From an uncultured Clostridia bacterium (GTDB lineage: Bacteria; Bacillota; Clostridia; UBA1381), in contig CANRJY010000002.1 in assembly GCA_947631085.1 (NCBI GenBank), positions 62,001-126,000 on the forward strand: a stretch of DNA of 64,000 nucleotides, read 5' to 3'. The translations under genes were made by a program, and so were the position numbers. Positions 45,715 to 55,712 of this stretch are shown here, one piece after another. Below the pieces are notes generated by a model, which worked only from the letters and a program-made list of their open reading frames with translations, did no database searches and had not been told where the DNA came from. Position 1 is the first letter of the stretch. Each line of letters opens with the position of its first letter.

Positions 45715-46917
45715 TTACCTCATTTCAACATTTTCGCCGGCTTCCGCTTTTTTCCTGTAATATTCCCTCTTTACCTCGTACATCATCGTATCGGCGCGCT
45801 GGAATGTGTCGGACAGGTTGCGGTCTACCATTCTGTCATATACCGCGTAGCCTATCGCCATAGACAGCTTGAAAGCGGAATCCTCTTTGTTTTCTTCATT
45901 TATTTTCGCGTTTATGTTGTCAATTATCTCTAACAGATCCTTTTCCTGACAATCGCGGATAATAGCCGTAAACTCATCGCCGCCTATACGATATACGACC
46001 CGATTCTTACCGCTCATGCAGGTCTTTAATACCATCGCGGATTTTTGGATAAACCTGTCGCCGATGTGGTGTCCGCGCGTATCGTTGATATGCTTCAGAC
46101 CGTTTAAATCGACGACAATCATGCCGTGTTTGTCGTAATGCCCCGTACCCTCCATATTATGCATATCGAGAGTGAAGGAATTTTTGTTCTTTAGATCCGT
46201 AAGCGCGTCGGTATTGGACGCGTCCTGATAGGACGGATTTGAAATCTTTTTAAATATCTTATTCGCAAATACAGCCGTAACAACGCAGAGTATTATGCAC
46301 AGTATGCAGACAAATATCAGTATCGCCGTCTGACCGTTGCCCAAGCCCTCGGAGTCGATGCCGATACATATTACGCCTATAACGTTTCTGTCCTCACGGC
46401 GTACCGGATAAGCCTTTATGTACCTGCTTCCGCGGGCTGTTTTAACAAAATCTCCCGCTACGCGGCAGGTGGTATCGACCTTTCGCGTCAGCATGTCGAT
46501 CGAAACCTCCGTTTCATCGCCCGGGTTTCTCAAATTAATAAACAGCGGATCAATATCCATTACATATACGGTTTCGTCGAGGTCATCATTTACTTTTGTT
46601 ATAAAAATCTCGTCTATTTCCGTTTTTGCTTTTATGGCGGTCAGATAGCTGCTCACGGTTCCGTAAAGCTCGGTCTGAGCGTCCTCGGCAGTGTTTATGT
46701 CCTCGTATATATCCGAATCTATCTGATTTTCAAGCATGCCGTGGACTATGTCGATACGCTTCTCGAACGAGTCCTGCACTATGCGGGTGAAGGTGTAGCT
46801 GCAGAAGAAAAATATCGCAAAACACGCCAATACTATGAGGGCGCATGAAAACAAGCTGACCTGTACGGTAACCTGTGAAAATACATTAGATACAACTCTG
46901 CGTATTCTCTGAAACAT
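45715..46917 (-). CDS. Membrane-bound diguanylate cyclase (GGDEF)
   Basis: 400 residues. Transmembrane helix at about 20-45, an extracellular sensor (about 45-200, single dCache/PAS-like: YIKAYPVRREDRNVIGVICIGID), second helix at about 200-225, then a GGDEF domain. The active-site motif GGDEF (about 312-316) is intact, and the substrate-binding DLNGLKHINDTRGHHIGD is present. It should make cyclic di-GMP from two GTP in response to an external ligand. The RxxD inhibitory site is not seen at the usual position, so product inhibition may be absent. It has its own promoter. Confidence 0.93.
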   Translation of the reverse strand: MFQRIRRVVSNVFSQVTVQVSLFSCALIVLACFAIFFFCSYTFTRIVQDSFEKRIDIVHGMLENQIDSDIYEDINTAEDAQTELYGTVSSYLTAIKAKTEIDEIFITKVNDDLDETVYVMDIDPLFINLRNPGDETEVSIDMLTRKVDTTCRVAGDFVKTARGSRYIKAYPVRREDRNVIGVICIGIDSEGLGNGQTAILIFVCILCIILCVVTAVFANKIFKKISNPSYQDASNTDALTDLKNKNSFTLDMHNMEGTGHYDKHGMIVVDLNGLKHINDTRGHHIGDRFIQKSAMVLKTCMSGKNRVVYRIGGDEFTAIIRDCQEKDLLEIIDNINAKINEENKEDSAFKLSMAIGYAVYDRMVDRNLSDTFQRADTMMYEVKREYYRKKAEAGENVEMR

Positions 46918-46946
46918 CTTTCGCCCCCCTTTGGTAATATATAATT

Positions 46947-46975
46947 ATTATACTATATTATAAAGAAATAATCAA
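46947..46975 (-). promoter_or_regulatory. Promoter of the diguanylate cyclase gene
   Basis: Minus strand: TTGATT (46970-46975), 17-bp spacer, TATAAT (46947-46952). Confidence 0.7.
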
Positions 46976-47005
46976 TACTTTTTTGTTATTTTCACCAAAA
47001 AAATA

Positions 47006-47032
47006 ACAGGAGCGAATATTTTCCGCTCCCGT
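47006..47032 (-). terminator. Terminator downstream of the coiled-coil gene
   Basis: A 9-bp stem (ACGGGAGCG/CGCTCCTGT on the minus strand, one G-T pair) with a 9-nt loop, then TATTTTTTT. It closes the operon 47072-48578. Confidence 0.75.
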
Positions 47033-47071
47033 ATTTGTTTTGTAATGGATTTAATTAAGTAAAACAATGTT

Positions 47072-47995
47072 CTAAGATAAAAGCTGGACTATCTGCAATC
47101 CTATCGCCACTGCGCCTAACAGGCTGAGAATAACTATTCCGACTATGCACTTCTTTTTGAGACGCACAAAACTCATTTCGAGCTCGGAAAGCGTGTTCTT
47201 AGTATTGACCTGCGTATTTTTCAAATCAAATACGCTGTCGGTCAGCTTTGAAATTCCCGCGGTCTCCTGTTTCATATCGCCTATGGATTCCTCTATGCTT
47301 CCGGTGCTTTGTCTTAAATCGTCAAAGCCTCGGCTCGCTTCTTTTCCGCTTTCCATGCCCTGAAGCTCTACAGTTCTGAGCTTATCCGAAAGCTCCGCTA
47401 TTCTCGCGTCTACCGCGTCAAGCTTTTTGTCAACGGCGCTCAAGCCCTCCGCCACGGCGGTCATGCCTTCTCTGAAACCGTCAATATCTATTGATCGGCT
47501 CGGCGGCGTTTCTATGACCTTGGTTATGATAGGCTCCTCGTGCGCTTCCTCAGCCGGAGCGGGTTCGGCGGTCTCAACAATCGGTTCAGCCTCGGTTTCT
47601 TTTTGCGGCTCGGCTTTTTCCGCGCTTGATTTGCTCGCCGCCGCTTTCAGATCCTCAAACTGGCTTGACAAGTCCTCCTTGAATTTTTTCGCCGCGCTTG
47701 AGAACTCGCCCGCTTTTTCCTTAAATTTATCTATTACTCCCTGTAAATTTATCGTGTCGCCCAGGCTCACGCGCTGAGTATTCTCGACGGGAACCGCTTC
47801 TTCTCCCGCAGCTTCGCCTTCGACATTCTTTAAAAATTCGGCGTATTCCTCATCGCTGCCGGTATAATACGCATCGTCGCCGTCATAGGATTCGATATTC
47901 ACGTCCTCGTCCTCCTTTTTATCGCGTATTTTCGCGATTATACGCCTGCTTTTGTCATGCGCGTATTTTTTTAAATCACTAAATTTTTCCTGCAT
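47072..47995 (-). CDS. Tail-anchored coiled-coil protein, hypothetical
   Basis: 307 residues. The N-terminal half is charged, with an acidic Tyr/Asp stretch (about 32-55) and an Ala/Glu/Pro-rich linker (about 125-165). Residues about 170-280 form a long coiled coil (GLSAVDKKLDAVDARIAEL; GSIEESIGDMKQETAGIS). A single hydrophobic segment, CIVGIVILSLLGAVAIGLQIV (about 284-304), ends the protein, so it should be tail-anchored with the bulk in the cytoplasm. No family recognised. It follows the zinc-ribbon gene by 25 bp and shares its operon, which suggests a joint structural role. Confidence 0.75.
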   Translation of the reverse strand: MQEKFSDLKKYAHDKSRRIIAKIRDKKEDEDVNIESYDGDDAYYTGSDEEYAEFLKNVEGEAAGEEAVPVENTQRVSLGDTINLQGVIDKFKEKAGEFSSAAKKFKEDLSSQFEDLKAAASKSSAEKAEPQKETEAEPIVETAEPAPAEEAHEEPIITKVIETPPSRSIDIDGFREGMTAVAEGLSAVDKKLDAVDARIAELSDKLRTVELQGMESGKEASRGFDDLRQSTGSIEESIGDMKQETAGISKLTDSVFDLKNTQVNTKNTLSELEMSFVRLKKKCIVGIVILSLLGAVAIGLQIVQLLS

Positions 47996-48020
47996 GGTGT
48001 TAATTCTCCCCTAACAGATT

Positions 48021-48578
48021 TTAATCTTCCTCCTGAACGGGCTTTTTAGCCTTTATTGTGACAACTCTTTTCGCGGGCTCGTTGGTATCGTTTGTCTCCT
48101 GCGCCGCCTGAGCCGCTTCTTCAGCCGCCTCCTCGGTGTCAACGGCTACCTCGGGGACGATATTCTCGATAAATTCCTCAGCGAAATCCTCGGCTATTGT
48201 CGTGAGCGCGGCTCCGCATTTCGGGCAGAACTTTGAGCCCGCCTTAGTATATTCGCCGCATTTTTCGCACTGAACCGACTCCTTAAGCTCCGCTATCTTA
48301 GCCTTAAGATCTGCGATCTCCTCGTACAGCTTGTCGATTTTTTCAACGCTTTCCGCAAAATCTGGCATCTCGCCGCCCGCCTTGCAAGCGTCGTATACCT
48401 TTTTGCCCATCTCGGCGTATACCGACTTGATCTTGCCTTCCGTCTCGTGCGCCGAATAGCTGAGCTTCGTCTGCGTTACGGCATTGTTTGTTTTCTGTGA
48501 AGCCGTTTTCGCCACCTTAGCCACCTCATCCAGCATTTTGTTCGCGCCGGATTTTACCTTGTCTAAAAAGTCACTCAT
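48021..48578 (-). CDS. Helical protein with central zinc ribbon, hypothetical
   Basis: 185 residues. An N-terminal helical part (about 1-100) resembles many clostridial zinc-ribbon proteins: FLDKVKSGANKMLDEVAKVAKTASQKT then VYAEMGKKVYDACK. The zinc ribbon is CEKCGEYTKAGSKFCPKCG with Cys104, 107, 118 and 121. The C-terminal tail is acidic, Ala/Glu-rich, then Lys-rich. AAAGGAG precedes the ATG. Function unknown. First gene of an operon with the coiled-coil membrane protein. Confidence 0.8.
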   Translation of the reverse strand: MSDFLDKVKSGANKMLDEVAKVAKTASQKTNNAVTQTKLSYSAHETEGKIKSVYAEMGKKVYDACKAGGEMPDFAESVEKIDKLYEEIADLKAKIAELKESVQCEKCGEYTKAGSKFCPKCGAALTTIAEDFAEEFIENIVPEVAVDTEEAAEEAAQAAQETNDTNEPAKRVVTIKAKKPVQEED

Positions 48579-48629
48579 TTTTTATTTCTCCTTTCAGAAA
48601 TATATTTGCCTATAAATACCATTATATTT

Positions 48630-48658
48630 ATTATATCATACTTTTTTTTATTTTTCAA
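48630..48658 (-). promoter_or_regulatory. Promoter of the zinc-ribbon/coiled-coil operon
   Basis: Minus strand: TTGAAA (48653-48658), 17-bp spacer, TATAAT (48630-48635). Confidence 0.75.
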
Positions 48659-48716
48659 TAATATTATACACAAAACCGGCGGATTTTGTTTAATATTCCG
48701 TTACATATGGCAAAAA

Positions 48717-48745
48717 AATCCGGCGGATTTCGTTTCCGCCGGATT
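48717..48745 (-). terminator. Terminator of groESL
   Basis: An 11-bp stem AATCCGGCGGA/TTCCGCCGGATT-type with a 7-nt loop, followed on the minus strand by seven T. A second copy of one arm (CCGGCGGATTTTG, about 48676-48688) lies 30 bp further downstream, as if half the terminator had been duplicated. Confidence 0.85.
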
Positions 48746-48763
48746 AAAAACATCGTTATTAAA

Positions 48764-50395
<1,632 letters not shown>

Positions 50396-50423
50396 TCATT
50401 TCCTTTCCATTTAAAATAATCGA

Positions 50424-50708
<285 letters not shown>

Positions 50709-50744
50709 TTATATAACCTCCTTTTGATTTTACATAACATTTTA

Positions 50745-50771
50745 TTAGCACTCAATCATCTTGAGTGCTAA
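50745..50771 (-). promoter_or_regulatory. CIRCE operator (HrcA site) of groESL
   Basis: TTAGCACTC, 9-bp spacer, GAGTGCTAA: an exact match to the CIRCE consensus. It lies between the promoter and the groES start, where HrcA binding blocks transcription until heat stress. hrcA itself is not in the window. Confidence 0.97.
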
Positions 50772-50775
50772 CGCT

Positions 50776-50804
50776 ATTATACTCTTATTTTTTCCAATAG
50801 TCAA
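50776..50804 (-). promoter_or_regulatory. Sigma-A promoter of groESL
   Basis: Minus strand: TTGACT (50799-50804), 17-bp spacer, TATAAT (50776-50781), immediately upstream of CIRCE. Confidence 0.9.
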
Positions 50805-50838
50805 TATGTTTTGGAGTTTTTAACAAAATGTTCATAAA

Positions 50839-51222
50839 TTATGACACAAAATTCTCAAACAATTCCTGCGCCTTATCCATGCTGTCAAATTCTATCCCCC
50901 TTCTCAATTCCGCTATATCCGCCGACGGGTATATGTTTTCGCTTATTTCCTCGCTCGATATAAGCGTTCTTGATCCGCCCTCGTCCCTGAAAAGACATAA
51001 TCTGCCGTTTTGTATTATCACCGTGTATACGGTTCTGTCCTCTTCCCTCTCGCCCTCCTTTACAGCCGCCGCGGGAACGACCGCCCTCGCGGTCTCCGCG
51101 GGAGCGTCAAAAACAAGCTCCTTGTCCTCCGAGCGGCTTCCGAGCGCGTAGCCGCCGAAGAAAAATAACGCCGTCAATAATACATATGCCGCTGTTATCA
51201 GGCTATTCTTTATTCTGTCCAT
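50839..51222 (-). CDS. Membrane-anchored small protein, possibly BofC-C-like
   Basis: 127 residues. One N-terminal transmembrane helix (about 9-28, AAYVLLTALFFFGGYALG), a charged linker, then a small domain from about 65: YTVIIQNGRLCLFRDEGGSRTLISSEEISENIYPSADIAELRRGIEFDSMDKAQELFENF. This resembles the C-terminal domain of BofC-type and related clostridial proteins, whose Bacillus member regulates intercompartment sporulation signalling. The resemblance is by pattern only. Located alone, divergent from the PBP gene, outside the sporulation operon. Confidence 0.6.
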   Translation of the reverse strand: MDRIKNSLITAAYVLLTALFFFGGYALGSRSEDKELVFDAPAETARAVVPAAAVKEGEREEDRTVYTVIIQNGRLCLFRDEGGSRTLISSEEISENIYPSADIAELRRGIEFDSMDKAQELFENFVS

Positions 51223-51312
51223 ATTTTCCCTCCGTAATTTCAGTATATTTTACATTATTTATTGCCTTATTTATCCAATTTTATACGCGTTTGCGCGTCA
51301 AAAAAATAGGTA

Positions 51313-51341
51313 TTGCAAAATCCGTCAATATGAGGTATAAT
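51313..51341 (+). promoter_or_regulatory. Promoter of the penicillin-binding protein gene
   Basis: TTGCAA (51313-51318), 17-bp spacer, TATAAT (51336-51341). Confidence 0.75.
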
Positions 51342-51412
51342 ATAATGGTATAAATGGAATTTAAGCTCTTTATATAAATCAAATCTTCGATACAATAAAG
51401 GAGGTATGAGTT

Positions 51413-54253
51413 TTGGCTGATAACAACAATAACGGAAGGAACAGACGAGGTTCGGGTTATTCGGATAACGGCGATTTTAACTGGGAGGAATATGACCGCA
51501 TGACCTCTCACGACCTTGACGCGCCGCGGACAAGACGCCGCGCGCCGTCGGGTAATTCGCGGCAAAGCGATCCGTCTCCGCGGCGCACAGCCACGAAGGC
51601 GCGCAGGAAAAAGCAAAAAAAGCAGCGCAGCGAAAAATCGATTCGTTTCAGAAAACGGCTTCGCCTTGCGATATTTTTGATTATACTCATAGCCGCGGTA
51701 ATCGGAGGCGGTATGGCGGCGGGAATGTATGCCGCGGTCTCGCGCGAGATCAAGGATATGAATATAAAGGGGCTCGCGAGCAACTATTCGTCATTCATAT
51801 ACTACACCGACGATTTCGGGCAGGTTCAGGAGCTTGAACAGATAAATTCCGATTCAAGCCGCATATGGGTAGACACAACGCAAATCTCGCAGTATTTCAA
51901 GGACGCCGTCGTATCGATCGAGGACGAGCGTTTTTACCAGCATCACGGCGTGGACATAAAGCGTACTGCGGGAGCTACGATCAAGTATGTGCTCGCGAAA
52001 ATCGGAATAGGCGAATCCGACTACGGCGGCAGTACCATAACTCAGCAGGTTATAAAAAATATCACAAATGACAGAGAAAACAAGGCGACGCGTAAAATCA
52101 AGGAAATGATGCGCGCGATCGCTCTTGAAAACGAGCTCACCAAAGACGAAATTCTCACAATGTATCTCAATATAGCGTTTTTCGCCAACGGCTGCAACGG
52201 CGTTGAGGCGGCGTCAAATATGTACTTTAACAAGTCCGCCGCCGACGTCACGCTCGAGGAAGCCGCGTCGATCGTCGGCATTACGCAGTTTCCGTCGAGG
52301 TACGACCCGTTCGTAAACCCTGAAAATAACATTCAAAAGCGCAACATCGTTCTTGACAAAATGCTGGAGCTTGGAAAGATCACTCAGGAGCAGCATGACG
52401 CGGCGGCAGCTTCCGACCTTGTCACAAGCACGGCATACAGAGAGAGCATGTCGCAGGTTTCATCGTATTTTGTGGATCAGGTCATAAACGATGTAATTTC
52501 CGATTTGCAGACGCAGAAGGGCTATTCCGAGGATTTCGCGACGCAGCAGGTCTACAAGGGCGGACTTAAGATTTACTCAACCGTCAATATGGACATACAG
52601 AACAAAATGGAGGAAGTGTTCACAAATCCCGATTACTTCCCCTACGCGGGAAGCGGCGCACAGTCGGCTATGGTCATAATCGATCCGTATACGGGCGAGA
52701 TCAAAGGCATTGTGGGCGGTCTCGGCGAAAAAACGGATATACGCGGCTGGAACAGAGCGACGCAGGCAATACGTCAGCCCGGCTCTTCGATCAAGCCCCT
52801 GTCGGCTTACGGTCCGGCGATAGACACAGGAAAAATAACGGAAAGCAGCATAGTGACCGACGAAAAAATCACAATAGGTTACGACGACTGGCAGCCGAAA
52901 AACTCGTATGACGGCTTCTACGGAGACATGACCGTTATGGAGGCTGTGGCGCGTTCGGCGAATATTCCGGCGGTCAAGGTTCTGGATATGGTGGGACTTT
53001 CAAGCTCGTTCGGATATCTGCAGAATAAATTCCACCTTTCGACGCTCGTCGAGGAGGATAAAAACTACAGCTCGCTCTCGCTTGGCGGTCTTACTCAGGG
53101 CGTTACCGTGGAGGAAATGGCGGCGGCGTACAGCGTATTCGCAAACGACGGAAAATATATACCGCCCCACACCTATTCGCAGGTTACCGACTCCAACGGA
53201 AACGTGGTACTTCAGAATAATCCGGAGCCTTCGCAGGCGATAAGCTCCGCTTCGGCGTATATAACAGCCGATTTGCTCAGAGGCGTTATCGAAAACAGAT
53301 ACGGCACGGCGAGAAACGCGCAGCTCGACAATGAAGACATAGCCGTTTACGGCAAAACCGGTACAACCGACGACGACTTCGATAAATGGTTCGTGGGCTT
53401 CACTCCGTATTATGTCGGCGCTGTATGGTACGGCTTCGATAATCCGTCGTCTCTTTCGGCGGCGGGCATTACGGGAAATCCGTCCGTAACGGTTTGGAAG
53501 GCTGTAATGGACTTGATCCACGAGTCTCTTTCGGAAAAGGAGCTTCCGAAGCCCGCAAATGTGGTTGAGGTTGAGGTATGCGCGCAGTCGGGAATGCTCG
53601 CCACAGACTGGTGTGAGGATACGGAAACGGCGTATTTTGTTGACGGAACTCAGCCCAAGGCGGAATGTGACTCGTCGCACCCGTACAGACGCAAGAAATC
53701 AGCCGAGGAAATGGAGGAGGAACAGAGGGAAAACGGCGAAACTCCTCCCGCTTCCACAGGCTTGCCTTCAAATTCCACGCCGGCGGCGGCAACTCCGGCG
53801 GCATCTGATGATGAGGGCTCCGGTTCGGACTCGTCAAGCAGCGAGTCAGGTTCAGGCTCAAATTCATCGGGATTGTCCGGCTTATCCGGAACGGGAGGAT
53901 CCGGTTCCGGCTCGTCGGGATACAACTCGGGCTCATCAGGATATAACTCGGGTTCGTCGGGATATAACTCGGGCTCATCAGGATATAACTCGGGTTCGTC
54001 GGGTTACAACTCAGGTTCGTCGGGATACAACTCGGGTTCGTCGGGTTACAACTCAGGCTCGTCGGGATATAACTCGAGCTCATCCGATTACACCTCAGGC
54101 TCCGGCACAGGTTCCTCTGATGAGTCGTCGGGATATGAAGGCGGCGAATTAAATTCCGGCGGCGGCGATTACGACGACAGCTCAGACTACGAAACCTCCT
54201 CCGGCGATGATGCTTCGTATGACACGGAGGACAACAGCGGCGCGGAGGAATAA
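51413..54253 (+). CDS. Class A penicillin-binding protein with repetitive Ser/Gly/Tyr tail
   Basis: 946 residues from a TTG start after AAAGGAGG. A basic cytoplasmic tail (about 1-85), one transmembrane helix (about 86-110), then a GT51 glycosyltransferase (EDERFYQHHGVD near 170; GGSTITQQ near 205) and a transpeptidase with the nucleophile Ser in GSSIKPL (near 460) and KTGTTDDDFD (near 648). The last about 200 residues are low complexity: Glu-rich, then eight copies of a 7-residue SSGYNSG repeat, then an acidic Asp/Ser/Tyr end. It polymerises and cross-links peptidoglycan. The tail may sit in or bind the wall. Confidence 0.94.
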   Translation: MADNNNNGRNRRGSGYSDNGDFNWEEYDRMTSHDLDAPRTRRRAPSGNSRQSDPSPRRTATKARRKKQKKQRSEKSIRFRKRLRLAIFLIILIAAVIGGGMAAGMYAAVSREIKDMNIKGLASNYSSFIYYTDDFGQVQELEQINSDSSRIWVDTTQISQYFKDAVVSIEDERFYQHHGVDIKRTAGATIKYVLAKIGIGESDYGGSTITQQVIKNITNDRENKATRKIKEMMRAIALENELTKDEILTMYLNIAFFANGCNGVEAASNMYFNKSAADVTLEEAASIVGITQFPSRYDPFVNPENNIQKRNIVLDKMLELGKITQEQHDAAAASDLVTSTAYRESMSQVSSYFVDQVINDVISDLQTQKGYSEDFATQQVYKGGLKIYSTVNMDIQNKMEEVFTNPDYFPYAGSGAQSAMVIIDPYTGEIKGIVGGLGEKTDIRGWNRATQAIRQPGSSIKPLSAYGPAIDTGKITESSIVTDEKITIGYDDWQPKNSYDGFYGDMTVMEAVARSANIPAVKVLDMVGLSSSFGYLQNKFHLSTLVEEDKNYSSLSLGGLTQGVTVEEMAAAYSVFANDGKYIPPHTYSQVTDSNGNVVLQNNPEPSQAISSASAYITADLLRGVIENRYGTARNAQLDNEDIAVYGKTGTTDDDFDKWFVGFTPYYVGAVWYGFDNPSSLSAAGITGNPSVTVWKAVMDLIHESLSEKELPKPANVVEVEVCAQSGMLATDWCEDTETAYFVDGTQPKAECDSSHPYRRKKSAEEMEEEQRENGETPPASTGLPSNSTPAAATPAASDDEGSGSDSSSSESGSGSNSSGLSGLSGTGGSGSGSSGYNSGSSGYNSGSSGYNSGSSGYNSGSSGYNSGSSGYNSGSSGYNSGSSGYNSSSSDYTSGSGTGSSDESSGYEGGELNSGGGDYDDSSDYETSSGDDASYDTEDNSGAEE
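53909..54076 (+). repeat. Eight 21-bp coding tandem repeats in the PBP tail
   Basis: Each unit encodes GSSGYNS. Units differ at synonymous third positions (TCG/TCA, TAC/TAT, GGC/GGT), so the protein repeat is conserved while the DNA drifts. Copy number is likely variable between strains. Confidence 0.9.
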
Positions 54254-54276
54254 AAATGACAAAATATTAATTTGTA

Positions 54277-54305
54277 TTGACTTGCGTGAAAAACTTGTAT
54301 ATAAT
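54277..54305 (+). promoter_or_regulatory. Promoter of the transaldolase-like gene
   Basis: TTGACT (54277-54282), 17-bp spacer, TATAAT (54300-54305). Confidence 0.85.
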
Positions 54306-54338
54306 ATCTATAATAAAAAAATTTAGGAGGCATTTAAA

Positions 54339-55019
54339 ATGAAATTATTTATTGATACAGCCAACGTCGAAGAAATACGCATGGCTAATGACATGGGCGT
54401 TATCTGCGGAGTAACGACAAACCCGTCGCTCATAGCGAAAGAAGGCAGAGACTTTGTCGAGGTCGTAAAGGAAATCACGACCATAGTCGACGGCCCGATA
54501 AGCGCGGAGGTTATTTCGCTCGAGGCTGACAAGATGGTTGAGGAAGCAAAGCCGCTGGCCGCGCTCAACAAAAACATCGTAATTAAAATCCCGATGTGCG
54601 CGGAGGGCTTGAAGGCAGTTAAAAGATTAACGACTCTCGGAATAAAGACAAATGTTACTTTGATTTTCTCAGCCGCGCAGGCGCTTCTCGCGGCAAGAGC
54701 CGGCGCGTCATATGTCAGCCCGTTCCTCGGAAGACTTGACGACGTAGGCACAAACGGCATGATCTTAATAGAAGAAATCGCGGATATATTTGAGCTTCAC
54801 GATATCCAAACGGAAATCATCGCGGCGTCAATAAGACATCCCATTCATGTTATCGACGCGGCTCGCGCGGGCTGTGATATCGCCACAATTCCGTACAAGG
54901 TAATCGAGCAGATGCTCCATCATCCGCTTACCGACAAAGGAATTGAAAGATTTCTGAAGGATTGGGAAACGGTTCCCAAGAAAGAGGATGCGGCTCCCGC
55001 AGCAGCGCCGCAGGCATAA
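54339..55019 (+). CDS. fsa: Transaldolase-like fructose-6-phosphate aldolase
   Basis: 226 residues, the short TalC/FSA class. Motifs: [43 protein letters not shown] with the Schiff-base Lys, [32 protein letters not shown], and [22 protein letters not shown]. It interconverts fructose 6-phosphate with dihydroxyacetone and glyceraldehyde 3-phosphate, or acts as transaldolase; the two cannot be separated from sequence by eye. The last residues are an Ala/Pro/Glu-rich tail ([14 protein letters not shown]). Monocistronic: own promoter and terminator. Confidence 0.93.
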   Translation: MKLFIDTANVEEIRMANDMGVICGVTTNPSLIAKEGRDFVEVVKEITTIVDGPISAEVISLEADKMVEEAKPLAALNKNIVIKIPMCAEGLKAVKRLTTLGIKTNVTLIFSAAQALLAARAGASYVSPFLGRLDDVGTNGMILIEEIADIFELHDIQTEIIAASIRHPIHVIDAARAGCDIATIPYKVIEQMLHHPLTDKGIERFLKDWETVPKKEDAAPAAAPQA

Positions 55020-55031
55020 AATTCGTATATG

Positions 55032-55066
55032 AAAAATCCCGAAAGCATAAAACTTTCGGGATTTTT
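55032..55066. terminator. Bidirectional terminator between fsa and the V-ATPase operon
   Basis: A 14-bp perfect stem (AAAAATCCCGAAAG/CTTTCGGGATTTTT) with a 7-nt loop. Seven T follow on the plus strand and overlap the stop of the V-ATPase D gene, so the hairpin also ends that operon. Confidence 0.92.
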
Positions 55067-55690
55067 TTATTCCTGTTTTTCCTTATTCCGCTTTATTACC
55101 TTAAGACGCGAATGCTCTTCCCTGTCCTTTTCCTCGAGCGAGTTCTGAATGTCCTTCGTCATTTTTTCATAAAGCGGGATCGTGATATTTTGAAGCGCGT
55201 TTGCGCGTTTTTGTGTGCGTTTTATGTTCATCGCAAGGCGGTATACCGCGTTTTCCGTTTCGGTAAGCTCGGCTGTGAGTCGCTTTACCTCGTTGAATTT
55301 GACCGCCGCTTCGTCGAGCGCGGACGAGGTGCTGTAGAAGCTGTAGATAGGCTTGCTGTCGTTTTCGGCAAGCTTTACCACCGGTATCTCGACGCCCATT
55401 ACACTGCGTAAATCTATGCTCACGCCGTTTTCGGGTATTGCCGAGTGCGCTATGTTCTGCACGCGGCTCACGCCCATGATGGTGTTGGCGGCTTCGAGCG
55501 CCTTGTACGCCTCCGCGAAGGTGATTTCGATTTTTTCCTCGACCTCCTTCGCCTTGTCGATAAGCATCATCATTTCTCTTATAAGGATATTTCGTTTTTT
55601 GTCAAGCATTTCATAGCCCTGCTTCGACAGGCGCAGAGTGTTCTTCGCCGTCATCAAATTGCCCTTAGTGGGGGCTAAAACCTTTGCCAT
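55067..55690 (-). CDS. ntpD: V-type ATPase subunit D (central stalk)
   Basis: 207 residues. Starts VLAPTKGNLMTAKNTLRLSKQGYEMLDKKRNIL, the D-subunit signature, and continues as a long coiled coil ending in a basic helix (RTQKRANALQNITIPLYEKMTK). It is the rotor shaft linking the A3B3 head to the membrane ring. Last gene of the operon, 22 bp after subunit B. Confidence 0.95.
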   Translation of the reverse strand: MAKVLAPTKGNLMTAKNTLRLSKQGYEMLDKKRNILIREMMMLIDKAKEVEEKIEITFAEAYKALEAANTIMGVSRVQNIAHSAIPENGVSIDLRSVMGVEIPVVKLAENDSKPIYSFYSTSSALDEAAVKFNEVKRLTAELTETENAVYRLAMNIKRTQKRANALQNITIPLYEKMTKDIQNSLEEKDREEHSRLKVIKRNKEKQE

Positions 55691-55712
55691 TCATAAAACT
55701 CCCTTCCGAATT

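Noticed and set aside
53909-54076. Regularly spaced repeats that could suggest a CRISPR array
   Set aside because: Units are contiguous, 21 bp, in frame and lack spacers; they encode the PBP tail.
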